A stretch of 18,516 nt of DNA from Planctomycetota bacterium. Its GTDB lineage: Bacteria > Planctomycetota > Phycisphaerae > WQYP01. Shown piece by piece: positions 1 to 7,929 of this stretch (position 1 is its first letter; every line of letters starts with the position of its first letter). Under the pieces are notes generated by a model, which was not told the origin of the DNA, did not search any database, and was given only the letters and a program-made list of their open reading frames with translations. The position numbers and the translations under genes were made by a program. Location of the stretch: the NCBI GenBank assembly GCA_021798635.1, contig JAJZGH010000073.1, positions 1-18,516 of the forward strand, read 5' to 3'.

Positions 1-653
1 CTGGTGCCGCCCAGATAAAGGTTGTGATTATAGCCTGGCTCTTTATAACTTCCGTTGCGCATAATGTGGCAAAATTCAATTTGCTGGTCTGCGCCTGTTC
101 TGCGGTTCACGTCTCCATTGCTCATAATTCCCATATCGTTGCCATGAATGTAACAATGTGAAATAAGCACATTGTTGGCGGCGTTAATACGTACACCAGC
201 GCCATTAAATGAATGATTGTGTGCACCGTACAGCGTGAAACCGCGCAGCACGCAATGGTTGGCGCCAGGATTAAACTGAAAAATAGCACGCGGCACCGCG
301 CCGCGGCCGGAATAATTGAATCCTGATCCGTTAATCTTGACAGATTTCCCCGGAATGCCGGACTCAATGGTCAGGCCGGAGGTGGTTACCTCCACGGCCG
401 TGCGACGGTACGCGCGATCGCCGCCGCGCGGCCAAACTTTGACGACATCACCGGGCCGGGCGGTCGCAACAGCTTTTGCAATACTGGTGAATTGCCTGCC
501 CGGTCCGACTTGCAAAATATGTGAAAAAGCGAAACCCGGCGGCAACGCGACAAGCATCGCCAGGCAAATGACCGCGTTTTTTAAGCAGAGCAGTGGTCGT
601 TCATGCCGACAACCAGATTCAATCGTATAAACAGAACGGGCAATGATCGGCAA
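1..653 (-). CDS. Secreted right-handed beta-helix (pectate-lyase-like) protein, 3' end cut by window edge
   Basis: About 217 N-terminal residues are readable without a stop. A hydrophobic stretch (NAVICLAMLVALPPGFAFS) looks like a signal peptide h-region with cleavage near FAFS/H. The mature part opens with QVGPGRQFTSIAKAVATARPG then GDVVKVWP, the usual entry to parallel beta-helix proteins ('repetitive coils after an AGD/PGD turn'). It continues with coil-like repeats such as GLTIESG, HCVLRGFTLYGA, NNVLISHCYIHGN and QIEFCHIMRNG, ending at NHNLYLGG. Family knowledge: such folds are polysaccharide lyases, hydrolases or epimerases; the catalytic part is not visible, so substrate is unknown. There is no in-frame ATG before the signal sequence. 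The frame is open from a TAG at 687-689, and the only usual start is TTG at 651-653 (weak: AAGGGG is only 2 nt upstream). The next in-frame ATG (555-557) would cut into the signal peptide. The gene starts 36 nt after the EAL gene stop, so co-transcription is possible but no functional link is evident. Confidence 0.7.
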   Translation of the reverse strand, partial: MPIIARSVYTIESGCRHERPLLCLKNAVICLAMLVALPPGFAFSHILQVGPGRQFTSIAKAVATARPGDVVKVWPRGGDRAYRRTAVEVTTSGLTIESGIPGKSVKINGSGFNYSGRGAVPRAIFQFNPGANHCVLRGFTLYGAHNHSFNGAGVRINAANNVLISHCYIHGNDMGIMSNGDVNRRTGADQQIEFCHIMRNGSYKEPGYNHNLYLGGT

Positions 654-689
654 GACCCCTTCAAAGAGTAATGAGCAAAAGCCATTCTA

Positions 690-3035
690 TCACATGGCGA
701 CTGTGGCCGCCCCTAAGACCGTGCCGGGAACACACTGGGCCGTGGCCGCCAGGTAGCTTGTCGCTCGTGAAGCCTCCAGCGGTTTACTTATTAAATACCC
801 TTGAAGGTAGTCGCATTCCAGAGTTTTTAGAATGCCGGCTTGTTCCTGGGTTTCCACCCCCTCGGCTACCACGCCCAGATTCAGGAGATGTGCTAATTTG
901 ATAATGGTTTGCACAATGGCGTAACCGACTTTATCGCTGTGCATCGTGCGGATGAAGCTTTTATCAATTTTCAGACAATTCAATGGCATACGGTGCAGAT
1001 GGCTAAGCGATGAGCACCCCGTGCCGAAATCATCGAGATCAATCGCTACACCGGTGGAGCGCAAGCGCGTTAAGGTTGCAATGGCGGTTGACGCGTCGGT
1101 CATGGCCATGGATTCGGTTATCTCCAGGCGCAACCGGTGCGGAGATATCTCTGCATCACGCAATGCTTTGGCAACTTCCGCCGCAAAACCACTTTGCGCA
1201 AATTGGTTACCGGAGACGTTGACGCTGACGGAAATATCCTCCGACAATGGAATTTCCGTCTGCCACTTTTGCACCTGCCGACATGCCTCCAGAAGTACCC
1301 ATCGGCCCAGATGGATAATCAGGTCCGTATCCTCCGCGATGGGAATAAAATCACCGGGAGGCAGCAGGCCGCGGGTGGGGTGCTGCCAGCGTACCAGTGC
1401 TTCCATAGCCAACGTCTTGCCGGTTGTATCGATAATGGGTTGGTAATGCAGCACCAGTTGATTATCGGTAATAGCTTTTCGCAGTTCGGTTTCCGTCTGC
1501 CAGCGCGTTACCGCACGCTCGTGCATGGTCGGGTCGAAAATTCGGGTGCAGGATTTGCCATCCGACTTGGCCTGATACAGCGCCGTGTCGGCGTCGCGCA
1601 GGATCTCCGCTGCGGTGTGATAGGTCTCGTTGCCGAATGCCACGCCAACACTCAACAGGGTGCAAATTTCATGGCCGTCAATATGAAAGGTCCCGGATAC
1701 GTCCTTATGCAAGCGCTGGGCGATATGCAGCACATCACTTTCATGGCGGATATTTTCCAGCACCAGCACAAATTCGTCGCCACCGATGCGGGCGATGTGA
1801 TCAGACTCTTGCCGCGCTATAGTATCCCCGTCGCGCACAAATACTTTAAGCCGCCGGGCGATTTCCACCAGTAATTTATCGCCAATCTGATGTCCCAGGC
1901 TATCGTTGATGACTTTGAAACGATCGAGATCAATAAACATCACTGCAAAATGAAAATCCGATTCGCGTTTCCGGCGGCCAATGCAACGACCCAATCGGTC
2001 CGCTAATTGCAACCGATTCGCCAGGCCCGTTAAGGCATCGTGCAGGGCTTCAAAACGCAGTTGCTCTTCCGCCAGCTTGCGGTCGGTAATATCGGTGATG
2101 GAACCCACCGCCCGTGTTTTTACTCCATTATCATCGCCGATCGCCACGCCCCGGTATAGCATCCAGCGATACTGCCCATCCTTATGTAACATTCGGCATT
2201 CGCCGCACAGTTGTTCGCTGCGGCCCTGAAAGTGCTCCTTCTGGTGCTCAGTAACAGACGTACGATCATCGGGATGAATGCGTCCAAACCATTGCTCCGG
2301 GGAGTCGTCGATTTCCGAATCGGTAAATCCCAGCATGGATTTCCAGCGCGGGGAATAATATATTTTCCCTGCGGGAATATCCCAGTCCCACAAGCCATCA
2401 TTAACCGCGGCTTCTATCAGGCGGTATCGCTCCTGCGATTGCTGACGTTGGGCGACCTCAAGTACGAGCCGGGAATTAGTGTCCTCGAGTTGCCGCGTCT
2501 GTTCCTTGACCATGCTGTTAAGTTGATTGAGTTTAAGATGAGCGTGTCTGGCCAATTGCCATTTTTGCGTCAGCGCGCAGGCCAACTGGCAGACTTCCGC
2601 GGTGTCATACGGCTTTTTCAGAATCAGCAGGCGATCAGCAGCGCCAAATTTGCTGTTGATTTGCTCCCAGGAGTAATCACTGTAGGCCGTGCAAATGACA
2701 ATCTGTATTTCCGGATCCACTTCCCATATTTTTTCAATGGTCTCTACGCCATCCCATCCCGGCGGCATACGCATATCCACAAACGCCAGGGCATAGCGAT
2801 CGGTGCTTTCCATGGAACGCCTGACCATCTCCAAGCCTTCCTGTCCCTGATAAGCGGAATGCAGTTCATAAATCTCACGCTTAGCGGCGGAAGGTGCCGA
2901 TCCAAACAGGTCTTTCTCCATTTCATCCAGAGCGTTGGCGATTTCCTCCGGGCAGAGGATCTTGCGAAAATCCTCATGAATGGCGCGGTTGTCATCAATG
3001 ATAAGAATGCGACGATTAATCGTTTTCTCGTTCAT
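690..3035 (-). CDS. Response regulator with REC-PAS-GGDEF-EAL domains (c-di-GMP synthesis/degradation)
   Basis: 781 aa, cytoplasmic. Domain order: receiver (about 8-160; acidic pair D14/D15, phospho-acceptor D87 in FVDMRMPPGWDG, K140/K141 in LILKKPYD), with an extra ~25-residue helix-rich insert after alpha-1; a coiled coil (165-200); PAS_3 fold (205-325); GGDEF (about 330-495; intact GGDEF at 418-422); EAL (about 515-765). EAL catalytic positions look intact: E545 in MEALVRW, N606 in SVNVS, E638 in RLEITES, D668/D669 in DLDDFG, K689/K692 region in LKIDKSF, E725 in AEGVET. Both activities are therefore possible. The RxxD inhibitory site is present at 401-404 but an 8-residue insert separates it from GGDEF. 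The ATG overlaps the kinase stop (ATGA at 3032-3035) and GGAAGGG sits just upstream. As the last signalling gene of the FIST-kinase operon it is the probable output partner of the kinase, which has no receiver of its own. Confidence 0.95.
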   Translation of the reverse strand: MNEKTINRRILIIDDNRAIHEDFRKILCPEEIANALDEMEKDLFGSAPSAAKREIYELHSAYQGQEGLEMVRRSMESTDRYALAFVDMRMPPGWDGVETIEKIWEVDPEIQIVICTAYSDYSWEQINSKFGAADRLLILKKPYDTAEVCQLACALTQKWQLARHAHLKLNQLNSMVKEQTRQLEDTNSRLVLEVAQRQQSQERYRLIEAAVNDGLWDWDIPAGKIYYSPRWKSMLGFTDSEIDDSPEQWFGRIHPDDRTSVTEHQKEHFQGRSEQLCGECRMLHKDGQYRWMLYRGVAIGDDNGVKTRAVGSITDITDRKLAEEQLRFEALHDALTGLANRLQLADRLGRCIGRRKRESDFHFAVMFIDLDRFKVINDSLGHQIGDKLLVEIARRLKVFVRDGDTIARQESDHIARIGGDEFVLVLENIRHESDVLHIAQRLHKDVSGTFHIDGHEICTLLSVGVAFGNETYHTAAEILRDADTALYQAKSDGKSCTRIFDPTMHERAVTRWQTETELRKAITDNQLVLHYQPIIDTTGKTLAMEALVRWQHPTRGLLPPGDFIPIAEDTDLIIHLGRWVLLEACRQVQKWQTEIPLSEDISVSVNVSGNQFAQSGFAAEVAKALRDAEISPHRLRLEITESMAMTDASTAIATLTRLRSTGVAIDLDDFGTGCSSLSHLHRMPLNCLKIDKSFIRTMHSDKVGYAIVQTIIKLAHLLNLGVVAEGVETQEQAGILKTLECDYLQGYLISKPLEASRATSYLAATAQCVPGTVLGAATVAM

Positions 3036-4480
3036 GCGGCCCTTCCGGCTTCCACAGCCTGATCATCAGAAAGTATCGGTATTTCAAGGCGGAATGTTGC
3101 GCCTTGATTAACTCCGTCGCTGTGTGCCGTCAATTCGCCACCCATACTTTTCGCGGCCAGCGCCGAGGTGTGCAGGCCGAATCCGTGACCATCGGAGCGC
3201 GTGGTAAAGCCCATTGAAAAAATCCGCGCTAAATCCCCCGGCTGGATACCTGATCCGGTGTCACGTACACTTACCACCAGACGAGACGAATCATCCGCGC
3301 GCAAGGACGCGGAAATGGTCAATGTTCGATCTGCGGATATACCGCGCATGGCATATTTGGCATTGCTGATAAGATTTACCAGAATCTGCAGGATCTGATG
3401 CTTGTCCAAGGTCAACGGCGGCAGGCTGGCCAATTCCCGCACCACGGTGATGCGGTGGCGTTCAAGGGATTCCTGATTGATCCGGATGGCGTCTTCCACA
3501 ATTTCCGAAACCGGGACTTTATCATGTACTACCGCTGTTTTAGCATACGTCTGCTGACTTTTGACAATCTCTTTTACATGCTGAATATTTTGCACCAGCG
3601 AGCTTAGCTCGGCCAGCAGGTCGTGCTGTTCTTTAAGCAAATGCTCATTAAGACGCCCCAGATAATCCACTACTTGCCGGCCCTTTTCATCCTGCGTTAA
3701 AAATGCTGCCAAATCCGCATGATGCTCGTGAAAAAGACCGATGGCTTTGGTGAATCCCGGCAACTTGGAAGTCTTCGCCCGATCCTCACACAGGGAGGCT
3801 GACACATTGATGCTATTTAATACATTCCCCACGTTATGCAATACGCCCGTGGCAATTTCCGCCATGCCCGCCTGCCGCGCCACGGCGGAAAGCCGCCGCT
3901 GCATTTGTTCACGTTCGGCTTCAGCGGTTTTGCGCGCGTGGATGTCCCACATGACGCCTTCATAATATGTCACCGCGCCATCCGGGCCCAATACCGCGCG
4001 CGTACTTTCCATAATCCAGATAATCGACCCATCCTGGCGGTAAATTTCGGATTCCCAATTCTTTATGGATCCATGCCGCGCGATCTCCATGAGAATTTGT
4101 GCGTGGCGGGTTGAGTCCACGTATAACTGTCGGCGTATGTCGCACACGTCCGACTTCAATTGCTCCGCATGGACATACCCACAAAGCCGTGCCATGGCCG
4201 GATTGGCGGATAGCAATGTTCCCTCGGAGGTGTACTGAAATATTCCCTCGGATACGTGATCAAAAATATCGCGGTATTTGCGTTCCGCGGCGGCGATTTG
4301 CTCATTGCGCTGCGTGAGTTCCCGGGAGTTAATCTCCATCGACCGTTCAATGCGTCGCCGATCTTCATCCGACTGATGATACACCGCATCCACCAGCGAC
4401 AGGAATCGCTGAAATTCCTCGGTCTGTTGCGCGGTGTTGATGGCGGTCTTTTTGAGCTGCCGTTCCAGCAACGAGTGCAT
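3032..4480 (-). CDS. PAS-domain sensor histidine kinase (cytoplasmic, hybrid-free)
   Basis: 482 aa from the ATG at 4478-4480. The frame extends to a TTG at 4495, but GGAGG lies 6 nt before the ATG, so the ATG is chosen. No membrane segments. N-terminal coiled coil (10-70), PAS domain (70-185; YRQDGSIIWIMESTRAV, YYEGVMWDI), then the phospho-acceptor region with H215 in GVLHNVGNVLNSI. A long helical stretch (230-315) precedes the HATPase_c domain. The ATP site shows N373 (LVNLISNAKYAM), G1 box DTGSGI (407-412), F box FSMGFTT and G2 box GHGFGLHTSA (431-440). The last two codons overlap the GGDEF/EAL start. It begins 1 nt after the FIST stop (TGA-c-ATG). Inference: it autophosphorylates in response to the FIST protein and/or a PAS ligand and phosphorylates D87 of the downstream regulator. 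Confidence 0.93.
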   Translation of the reverse strand: MHSLLERQLKKTAINTAQQTEEFQRFLSLVDAVYHQSDEDRRRIERSMEINSRELTQRNEQIAAAERKYRDIFDHVSEGIFQYTSEGTLLSANPAMARLCGYVHAEQLKSDVCDIRRQLYVDSTRHAQILMEIARHGSIKNWESEIYRQDGSIIWIMESTRAVLGPDGAVTYYEGVMWDIHARKTAEAEREQMQRRLSAVARQAGMAEIATGVLHNVGNVLNSINVSASLCEDRAKTSKLPGFTKAIGLFHEHHADLAAFLTQDEKGRQVVDYLGRLNEHLLKEQHDLLAELSSLVQNIQHVKEIVKSQQTYAKTAVVHDKVPVSEIVEDAIRINQESLERHRITVVRELASLPPLTLDKHQILQILVNLISNAKYAMRGISADRTLTISASLRADDSSRLVVSVRDTGSGIQPGDLARIFSMGFTTRSDGHGFGLHTSALAAKSMGGELTAHSDGVNQGATFRLEIPILSDDQAVEAGRAA

Positions 4481-4481
4481 G

Positions 4482-5624
4482 TCAGGCCTCCGCAAAGGTG
4501 GTAATGGTCATGGTCTGATTGTGTAAAGCGCATTGGGCACTGGGGGTAAAGGGGGAAATTTCTCCGTAGGAATAAAACCCGGTTGTTACCGCGCGACTTC
4601 CCAATACGCCGACCACCGCCTCAACTTCTTCATCGATGCGCTGCTGCAACACCAGCTTTCGCCCTACGCAACTGATCAGCACCGCCAATTCTGTATTCGC
4701 ATTACCGATGCGCCGCCGGCATTCCTGGGCGGCACCATCCGCACCATCCACCAGGCGGTCAAAATTGGCGGACATCAGCTGCGCCAAGCCGCCTTGCGGA
4801 ATATCACCGGCAAAGGTCATGCTCTGCGCGGCTTCATCCACGGCGAGAATTGTCCGGACAACCGTTTCAGTGGAACCATTAGCCCGCACAGTCAACGGGA
4901 ACAGCAGGCCGCTGGCCGGTAATTGCGCCGCGTGCGGGCCAAGGTATTCTTTGTACAACTCTAATGCCGAACGCCCATCAAGTTCATACAACACATTGCC
5001 CTCTGATCGGGTAATTCGCCGCTCCAGCCCAAACGAGTCCCAGCCCCCCATGGAACCGTAACCGATTTTTAAGTTTTTACCGTAGAATCCAATCGCGACG
5101 ACCTGCCTGGGCAATACTACGCCGTCAGCGCACACGTATGTTTCAGAAAATCGCGCCCCATCGCCCGACAACCCTCCGGTGATGGCCGCGCCAGCCGGCG
5201 CTTGGCTGGTTAGCCCCCGCACCAATTCACTGCCATTGACGGCCAGACCGTCGGACAGCACGAATATATGAACCAGATCCTCCGTTGGCAGGGCGGCCGC
5301 CAGCTCTGCGCCGATATCAAAACTTCGATGGGGATCGTTGATGATGGCTTTCGCCGCGTGAATTTTAGTGCTTTGGAAACTTACGGATGTCGCGGTCATG
5401 GTGTCGTCCGAGACCTGATCGCCGGCAATTTCACCGGCCGTTGAGCAGCCACATATATAAGCCGTCGGAAAGAGCGCTTTCAGTTCAGTCATGCGGGCCG
5501 GCTGCTTCATTAATGCCGACGATCCAAAGACCAGCACAAGATCGGCTCGGGAGGCCGATCCGTTACATGTCACCTGATTCTTCCATCCGGTGTTTTCCGT
5601 CCATACCGCCCGAGATACTTTCAT
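4482..5624 (-). CDS. FIST-domain sensor protein (FIST_N + FIST_C)
   Basis: 380 aa, no signal peptide or membrane helix. FIST_N runs from about residue 25 to 225: LVLVFGSSALM, then LFPTAYICGCSTAGEI (the hallmark GCSTAGEI), then HIFVLSDGLAVNGSELVRGL, GAAITGGLSGDGARF and VVAIGFYGKNLKIGYGSMGGWDSFG. FIST_C covers about 230-370: LYELDGRSALELYKEYLGPHA, VLISCVGRKLVLQQRIDEEVEAV and TTGFYSYGEISPF. FIST domains are known as predicted small-ligand (amino acid or related) sensors found next to chemotaxis, kinase and c-di-GMP genes. Here the gene is first in an operon with a kinase and a GGDEF/EAL regulator, which supports an input role. The start is ATG at 5622-5624 with a weak GGTGA upstream; a short reading frame ends across it in an ATGA overlap. 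Confidence 0.93.
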   Translation of the reverse strand: MKVSRAVWTENTGWKNQVTCNGSASRADLVLVFGSSALMKQPARMTELKALFPTAYICGCSTAGEIAGDQVSDDTMTATSVSFQSTKIHAAKAIINDPHRSFDIGAELAAALPTEDLVHIFVLSDGLAVNGSELVRGLTSQAPAGAAITGGLSGDGARFSETYVCADGVVLPRQVVAIGFYGKNLKIGYGSMGGWDSFGLERRITRSEGNVLYELDGRSALELYKEYLGPHAAQLPASGLLFPLTVRANGSTETVVRTILAVDEAAQSMTFAGDIPQGGLAQLMSANFDRLVDGADGAAQECRRRIGNANTELAVLISCVGRKLVLQQRIDEEVEAVVGVLGSRAVTTGFYSYGEISPFTPSAQCALHNQTMTITTFAEA

Positions 5625-5982
5625 GACTTCACCGCATCCTTTTTTGACTGCCCTCCGAGATATTTAACTTTGCCTGCAACCGTCATCACGCACCGCAAAT
5701 TTCTGAATTCGCGATCCGAGGAGCACGGACAATATGTATTATCGGCAAACCAGTACCCGTGCCCTAAGAGAATCCGGATTGGGTGTGACATTTCCCGGCG
5801 GTGTGACACCTGCGATGATATACATATACCAATGCATTACGCCTCCCGCCGGCCCATGGGCTTGGCTGGCTGTTTTCTATGCAGGAACAACGCGGGTTGA
5901 AAATGTCCGATAACGTGCGTTTCTCGGATCCGCCTGCCGACGGCACCGGTACATAAAGGGCCTTCAGTGATAGTGGAAGGCT
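5625..5982. other. Intergenic region upstream of the FIST operon
   Basis: No convincing gene. It holds a 9-bp direct repeat GGTGTGACA at 5782-5790 and 5800-5808 (18-bp period); the second copy belongs to a palindrome GGTGT-G-ACACC (5800-5810), a possible operator for the operon. A minus-strand reading frame ends in an ATGA overlap with the FIST start. It could start at ATG 5684-5686 (21 aa, MTVAGKVKYLGG...) or GTG 5807-5809 (62 aa); ribosome sites are weak, so it may be a coupling leader or chance. No clean sigma-70 promoter could be assigned. Confidence 0.4.
5960..5981 (-). terminator. Weak stem-loop terminator after the 3D/deacetylase gene group
   Basis: Inverted repeat GCCTTC (5960-5965) and GAAGGC (5976-5981) with a 10-nt loop. 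It sits right after the stop of the TMEM175 remnant and is followed on the minus strand by CCTTTAT. The T tract is short, so termination would be weak. The stem can act on either strand because TTTAA follows on the plus side. Confidence 0.4.
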
Positions 5983-6372
5983 TTAACTCTCTGGCGTCTT
6001 CTGCGGCACTTCGGTCAGCACGCGTTCAATCCGACGGTCTGGAATAAGCCAGAGGATGGCCACGCCCACATACAGGCCGCCGGCAATCCATGGTGCCACA
6101 AACGCGCACGGAATAGCGCAGAGATAAAGGAGTGGCGAAAGCCGGCCTTTGGTATCCGATTTAAGCGCCCTGGCTAATAGAGAGTCGGGGCCTTGTGCGC
6201 GAATAAGCACACGTTGCAAAATCAGGTAGGCCACAGCCGCCATCAACAGAACCACACCGTAAAGCGCGGTCGGTGCGGATGCAAAATGGTTCTCTCCCAT
6301 CCACGCGGTAGTAAACGGAATCAGCGAGAGCCAAAAGAGCAGATGCAGATTGGCCCATTCTATTGCCCATCC
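5983..6372 (-). pseudogene. 5'-truncated TMEM175 (DUF1211) family K+ channel-like gene remnant
   Basis: The frame directly behind the deacetylase TAA (6373-6375) reads GWAIEWANLHLLFWLSLIPF, TTAWMGENHFASAPTALYG, then hydrophobic segments and AIPCAFVAPWIAGGLYVGVAILWLIPDRRIE. This matches the C-terminal half (TM4-TM6) of bacterial TMEM175 proteins, which from family knowledge are about 200 aa with six TM helices. The N-terminal half, including the first pore helix with its conserved FSDG-type motif, is absent: upstream sequence is the deacetylase. No start codon with a ribosome site exists; the only in-frame ATG (6298-6300, WM/GENHF) lies within a TM segment and would give 105 aa. The remaining reading frame is intact with no stops, so the loss looks fairly recent, or the fragment is still expressed as a 3-TM piece. 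I infer deletion or recombination joined it to the deacetylase. Confidence 0.65.
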
Positions 6373-7218
6373 TTAGTTTCCGATTTCCCCGAAATGAATT
6401 CGCTTAGCTTTATTGTCAGCTTCCAGGGTTTGGATCGCGGTGATCACCCTGGAATCGCATAACGCGTCTAATTCCATGCGGCGTTGGGCGGTTAAGCGCG
6501 TGCTGCCGAGTGGCAAATCAGCGGTATATCCGGGATGCACCATCACTTCTCCCGTGCCATCAGGAAGTTGCTCCAACAGGCGCAGCCAAATGTCTGCGGA
6601 AAATTTTCCGGTAGCCGCCAGACCGAAAAACCAGTCGGTGGTGCGTAGAGGTTTCCTGACACACTGGGCTTTTAATTTTCGGGCCAGGAAACGCAACGCC
6701 CGGTATCCGGCTGAAAGCTTGGGCGTGGAGCGGATCGTAATTTCGTCGGCGCAACGGATGCTGGGAATGTGATATTCCTTTGCCAGATCGACGGCAATGT
6801 GCGCTAACGCCGGCCAATGATGAATATGTTTATGGGAATCCAGATGCGTGGGCCGCAAACCGCGGTTTAATACATATTCAATTTGGGCGGCCCATTCCGC
6901 CCGGGCTTCATCCAAGGCTCTGCGATTAAAACTGATGCGTTGCAGAAGCTGCGGGACCCTTCGTGGGAATTCGTTAATACCACCGGTGATAGACCGCAAC
7001 TTTCCTGATCGGGGAGTTCCCTGCGTCAGGCACAGATGAATCCCAACACCCAGACTCGGATTGCTTTGTGCCAAGTCCATCGCACGATCACAATCAGGCA
7101 TGGTTGCCATGAGCGTGGTACTTGTGAGAATACCCGACTCATGGGCGTGCAGAATCCCATCCGTTACTGATCGGGAAAATCCAAAATCATCCGCATTGAT
7201 AATCAGCCGTTTGATCAC
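6373..7218 (-). CDS. YdjC/ChbG/HpnK-family carbohydrate deacetylase
   Basis: 281 aa, cytoplasmic, normal family length. Motifs: NADDFG (8-13, metal and catalytic Asp pair), LGVGIHLCLTQG (H61), THLDSHKHIH (H125, H129 region), and MVHPGY near the C-terminus. These are the metal-binding and active-site signatures of the family. Members deacetylate N-acetylated sugars such as chitobiose (ChbG) or a hopanoid glucosamine (HpnK); the substrate here cannot be read from sequence, since neither chitobiose transport nor hopanoid genes are nearby. The start is GTG (7216-7218), 24 nt downstream of the stop of the 3D-domain gene, so the two are probably co-transcribed. Its stop codon is immediately followed, in the same frame, by the TMEM175 remnant. 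Confidence 0.9.
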   Translation of the reverse strand: MIKRLIINADDFGFSRSVTDGILHAHESGILTSTTLMATMPDCDRAMDLAQSNPSLGVGIHLCLTQGTPRSGKLRSITGGINEFPRRVPQLLQRISFNRRALDEARAEWAAQIEYVLNRGLRPTHLDSHKHIHHWPALAHIAVDLAKEYHIPSIRCADEITIRSTPKLSAGYRALRFLARKLKAQCVRKPLRTTDWFFGLAATGKFSADIWLRLLEQLPDGTGEVMVHPGYTADLPLGSTRLTAQRRMELDALCDSRVITAIQTLEADNKAKRIHFGEIGN

Positions 7219-7242
7219 ACCGCCACTATGCGGGGAAAATCA

Positions 7243-7929
7243 TCATCTGGCAACCGGGCGATAAATTTTTACACGCAGGAGTTTCACGCCCCAGTGTTGC
7301 GCGCTCCAGAAAGTTGGAGCCAGCACGTCCAGCCGATAACCACGAATCGCTCCACCGCGATCTAGCACGGGAACCGGGTGGTCATAGTCATACCCCGGCA
7401 CGCGCACCATGCAATGAAAAGGAATCAGGCGAGTATCCGCCGCTACCAGATGACCATCATTCGTCCAAACACTAGCTCCAGAAGCCGTGGTTGTGCCGGC
7501 ATAAGGCCAGCAGCACTTGCGGTCCGGCGCATAGCTGGTAACCCGCAAAATCAGGGTTTTCAAATACACATACCGCCGCCCGTGGAACCAGTAGGAATCC
7601 ACATGCCGGATTACCGGCCGGGCAATTGCACGCCGAGGCACCATGGGCTTACGTTGAAGCTGCGGCCGAGCCTGCTGTGGTAAAACCGATCGCATAACAG
7701 CACCGGCCGCCGGCGATGAGGCTTGCACCGCCGAATGATTTGCGGCGACGGTGGCATTGGGGGTATTGCTGATGGCCATGGCCACTCTCGGAGGCACCAC
7801 CGCCCAAAGGTGCGGCACCCGGCTTAGCCGCCATATTAAGGTAGCCGTCAGCAGCACTCCAACCATGATCGTTAGCAGAACTGCGAGTTCCCAATTCTCG
7901 CTCCGAGTTAATGTTCTTGAATGACGCAT
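7243..7929 (-). CDS. Membrane-anchored 3D-domain protein (MltA/RlpA-like double-psi barrel)
   Basis: 228 aa. One N-terminal TM segment (about 14-34, ELAVLLTIMVGVLLTATLIW) acts as anchor or uncleaved signal. A low-complexity Ala/Pro/Arg linker (45-110) follows, then a 3D domain (128-225). The three aspartates naming the domain are D165 (LVAADTRLIPF), D190 (VPVLDRGGAI) and D201 (YRLDVLAPT). The domain is found in lytic transglycosylase MltA and Bacillus YocH/Rpf-like wall enzymes, so a periplasmic role in peptidoglycan is likely, though it could be only carbohydrate binding. A clear ribosome site GGTGGAG stands 8 nt before the ATG (7927-7929). First gene of a minus-strand group with the deacetylase. 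Confidence 0.85.
   Translation of the reverse strand: MRHSRTLTRSENWELAVLLTIMVGVLLTATLIWRLSRVPHLWAVVPPRVAMAISNTPNATVAANHSAVQASSPAAGAVMRSVLPQQARPQLQRKPMVPRRAIARPVIRHVDSYWFHGRRYVYLKTLILRVTSYAPDRKCCWPYAGTTTASGASVWTNDGHLVAADTRLIPFHCMVRVPGYDYDHPVPVLDRGGAIRGYRLDVLAPTFWSAQHWGVKLLRVKIYRPVAR

Noticed and set aside
1137..1874. 245-codon plus-strand frame
   Set aside because: Antisense to the GGDEF/EAL coding region; explained by codon bias of the real gene.
2211..3062. 283-codon plus-strand frame
   Set aside because: Lies wholly antisense to the receiver/PAS part of the GGDEF-EAL gene, which has clear domains; no ribosome site or recognisable product.
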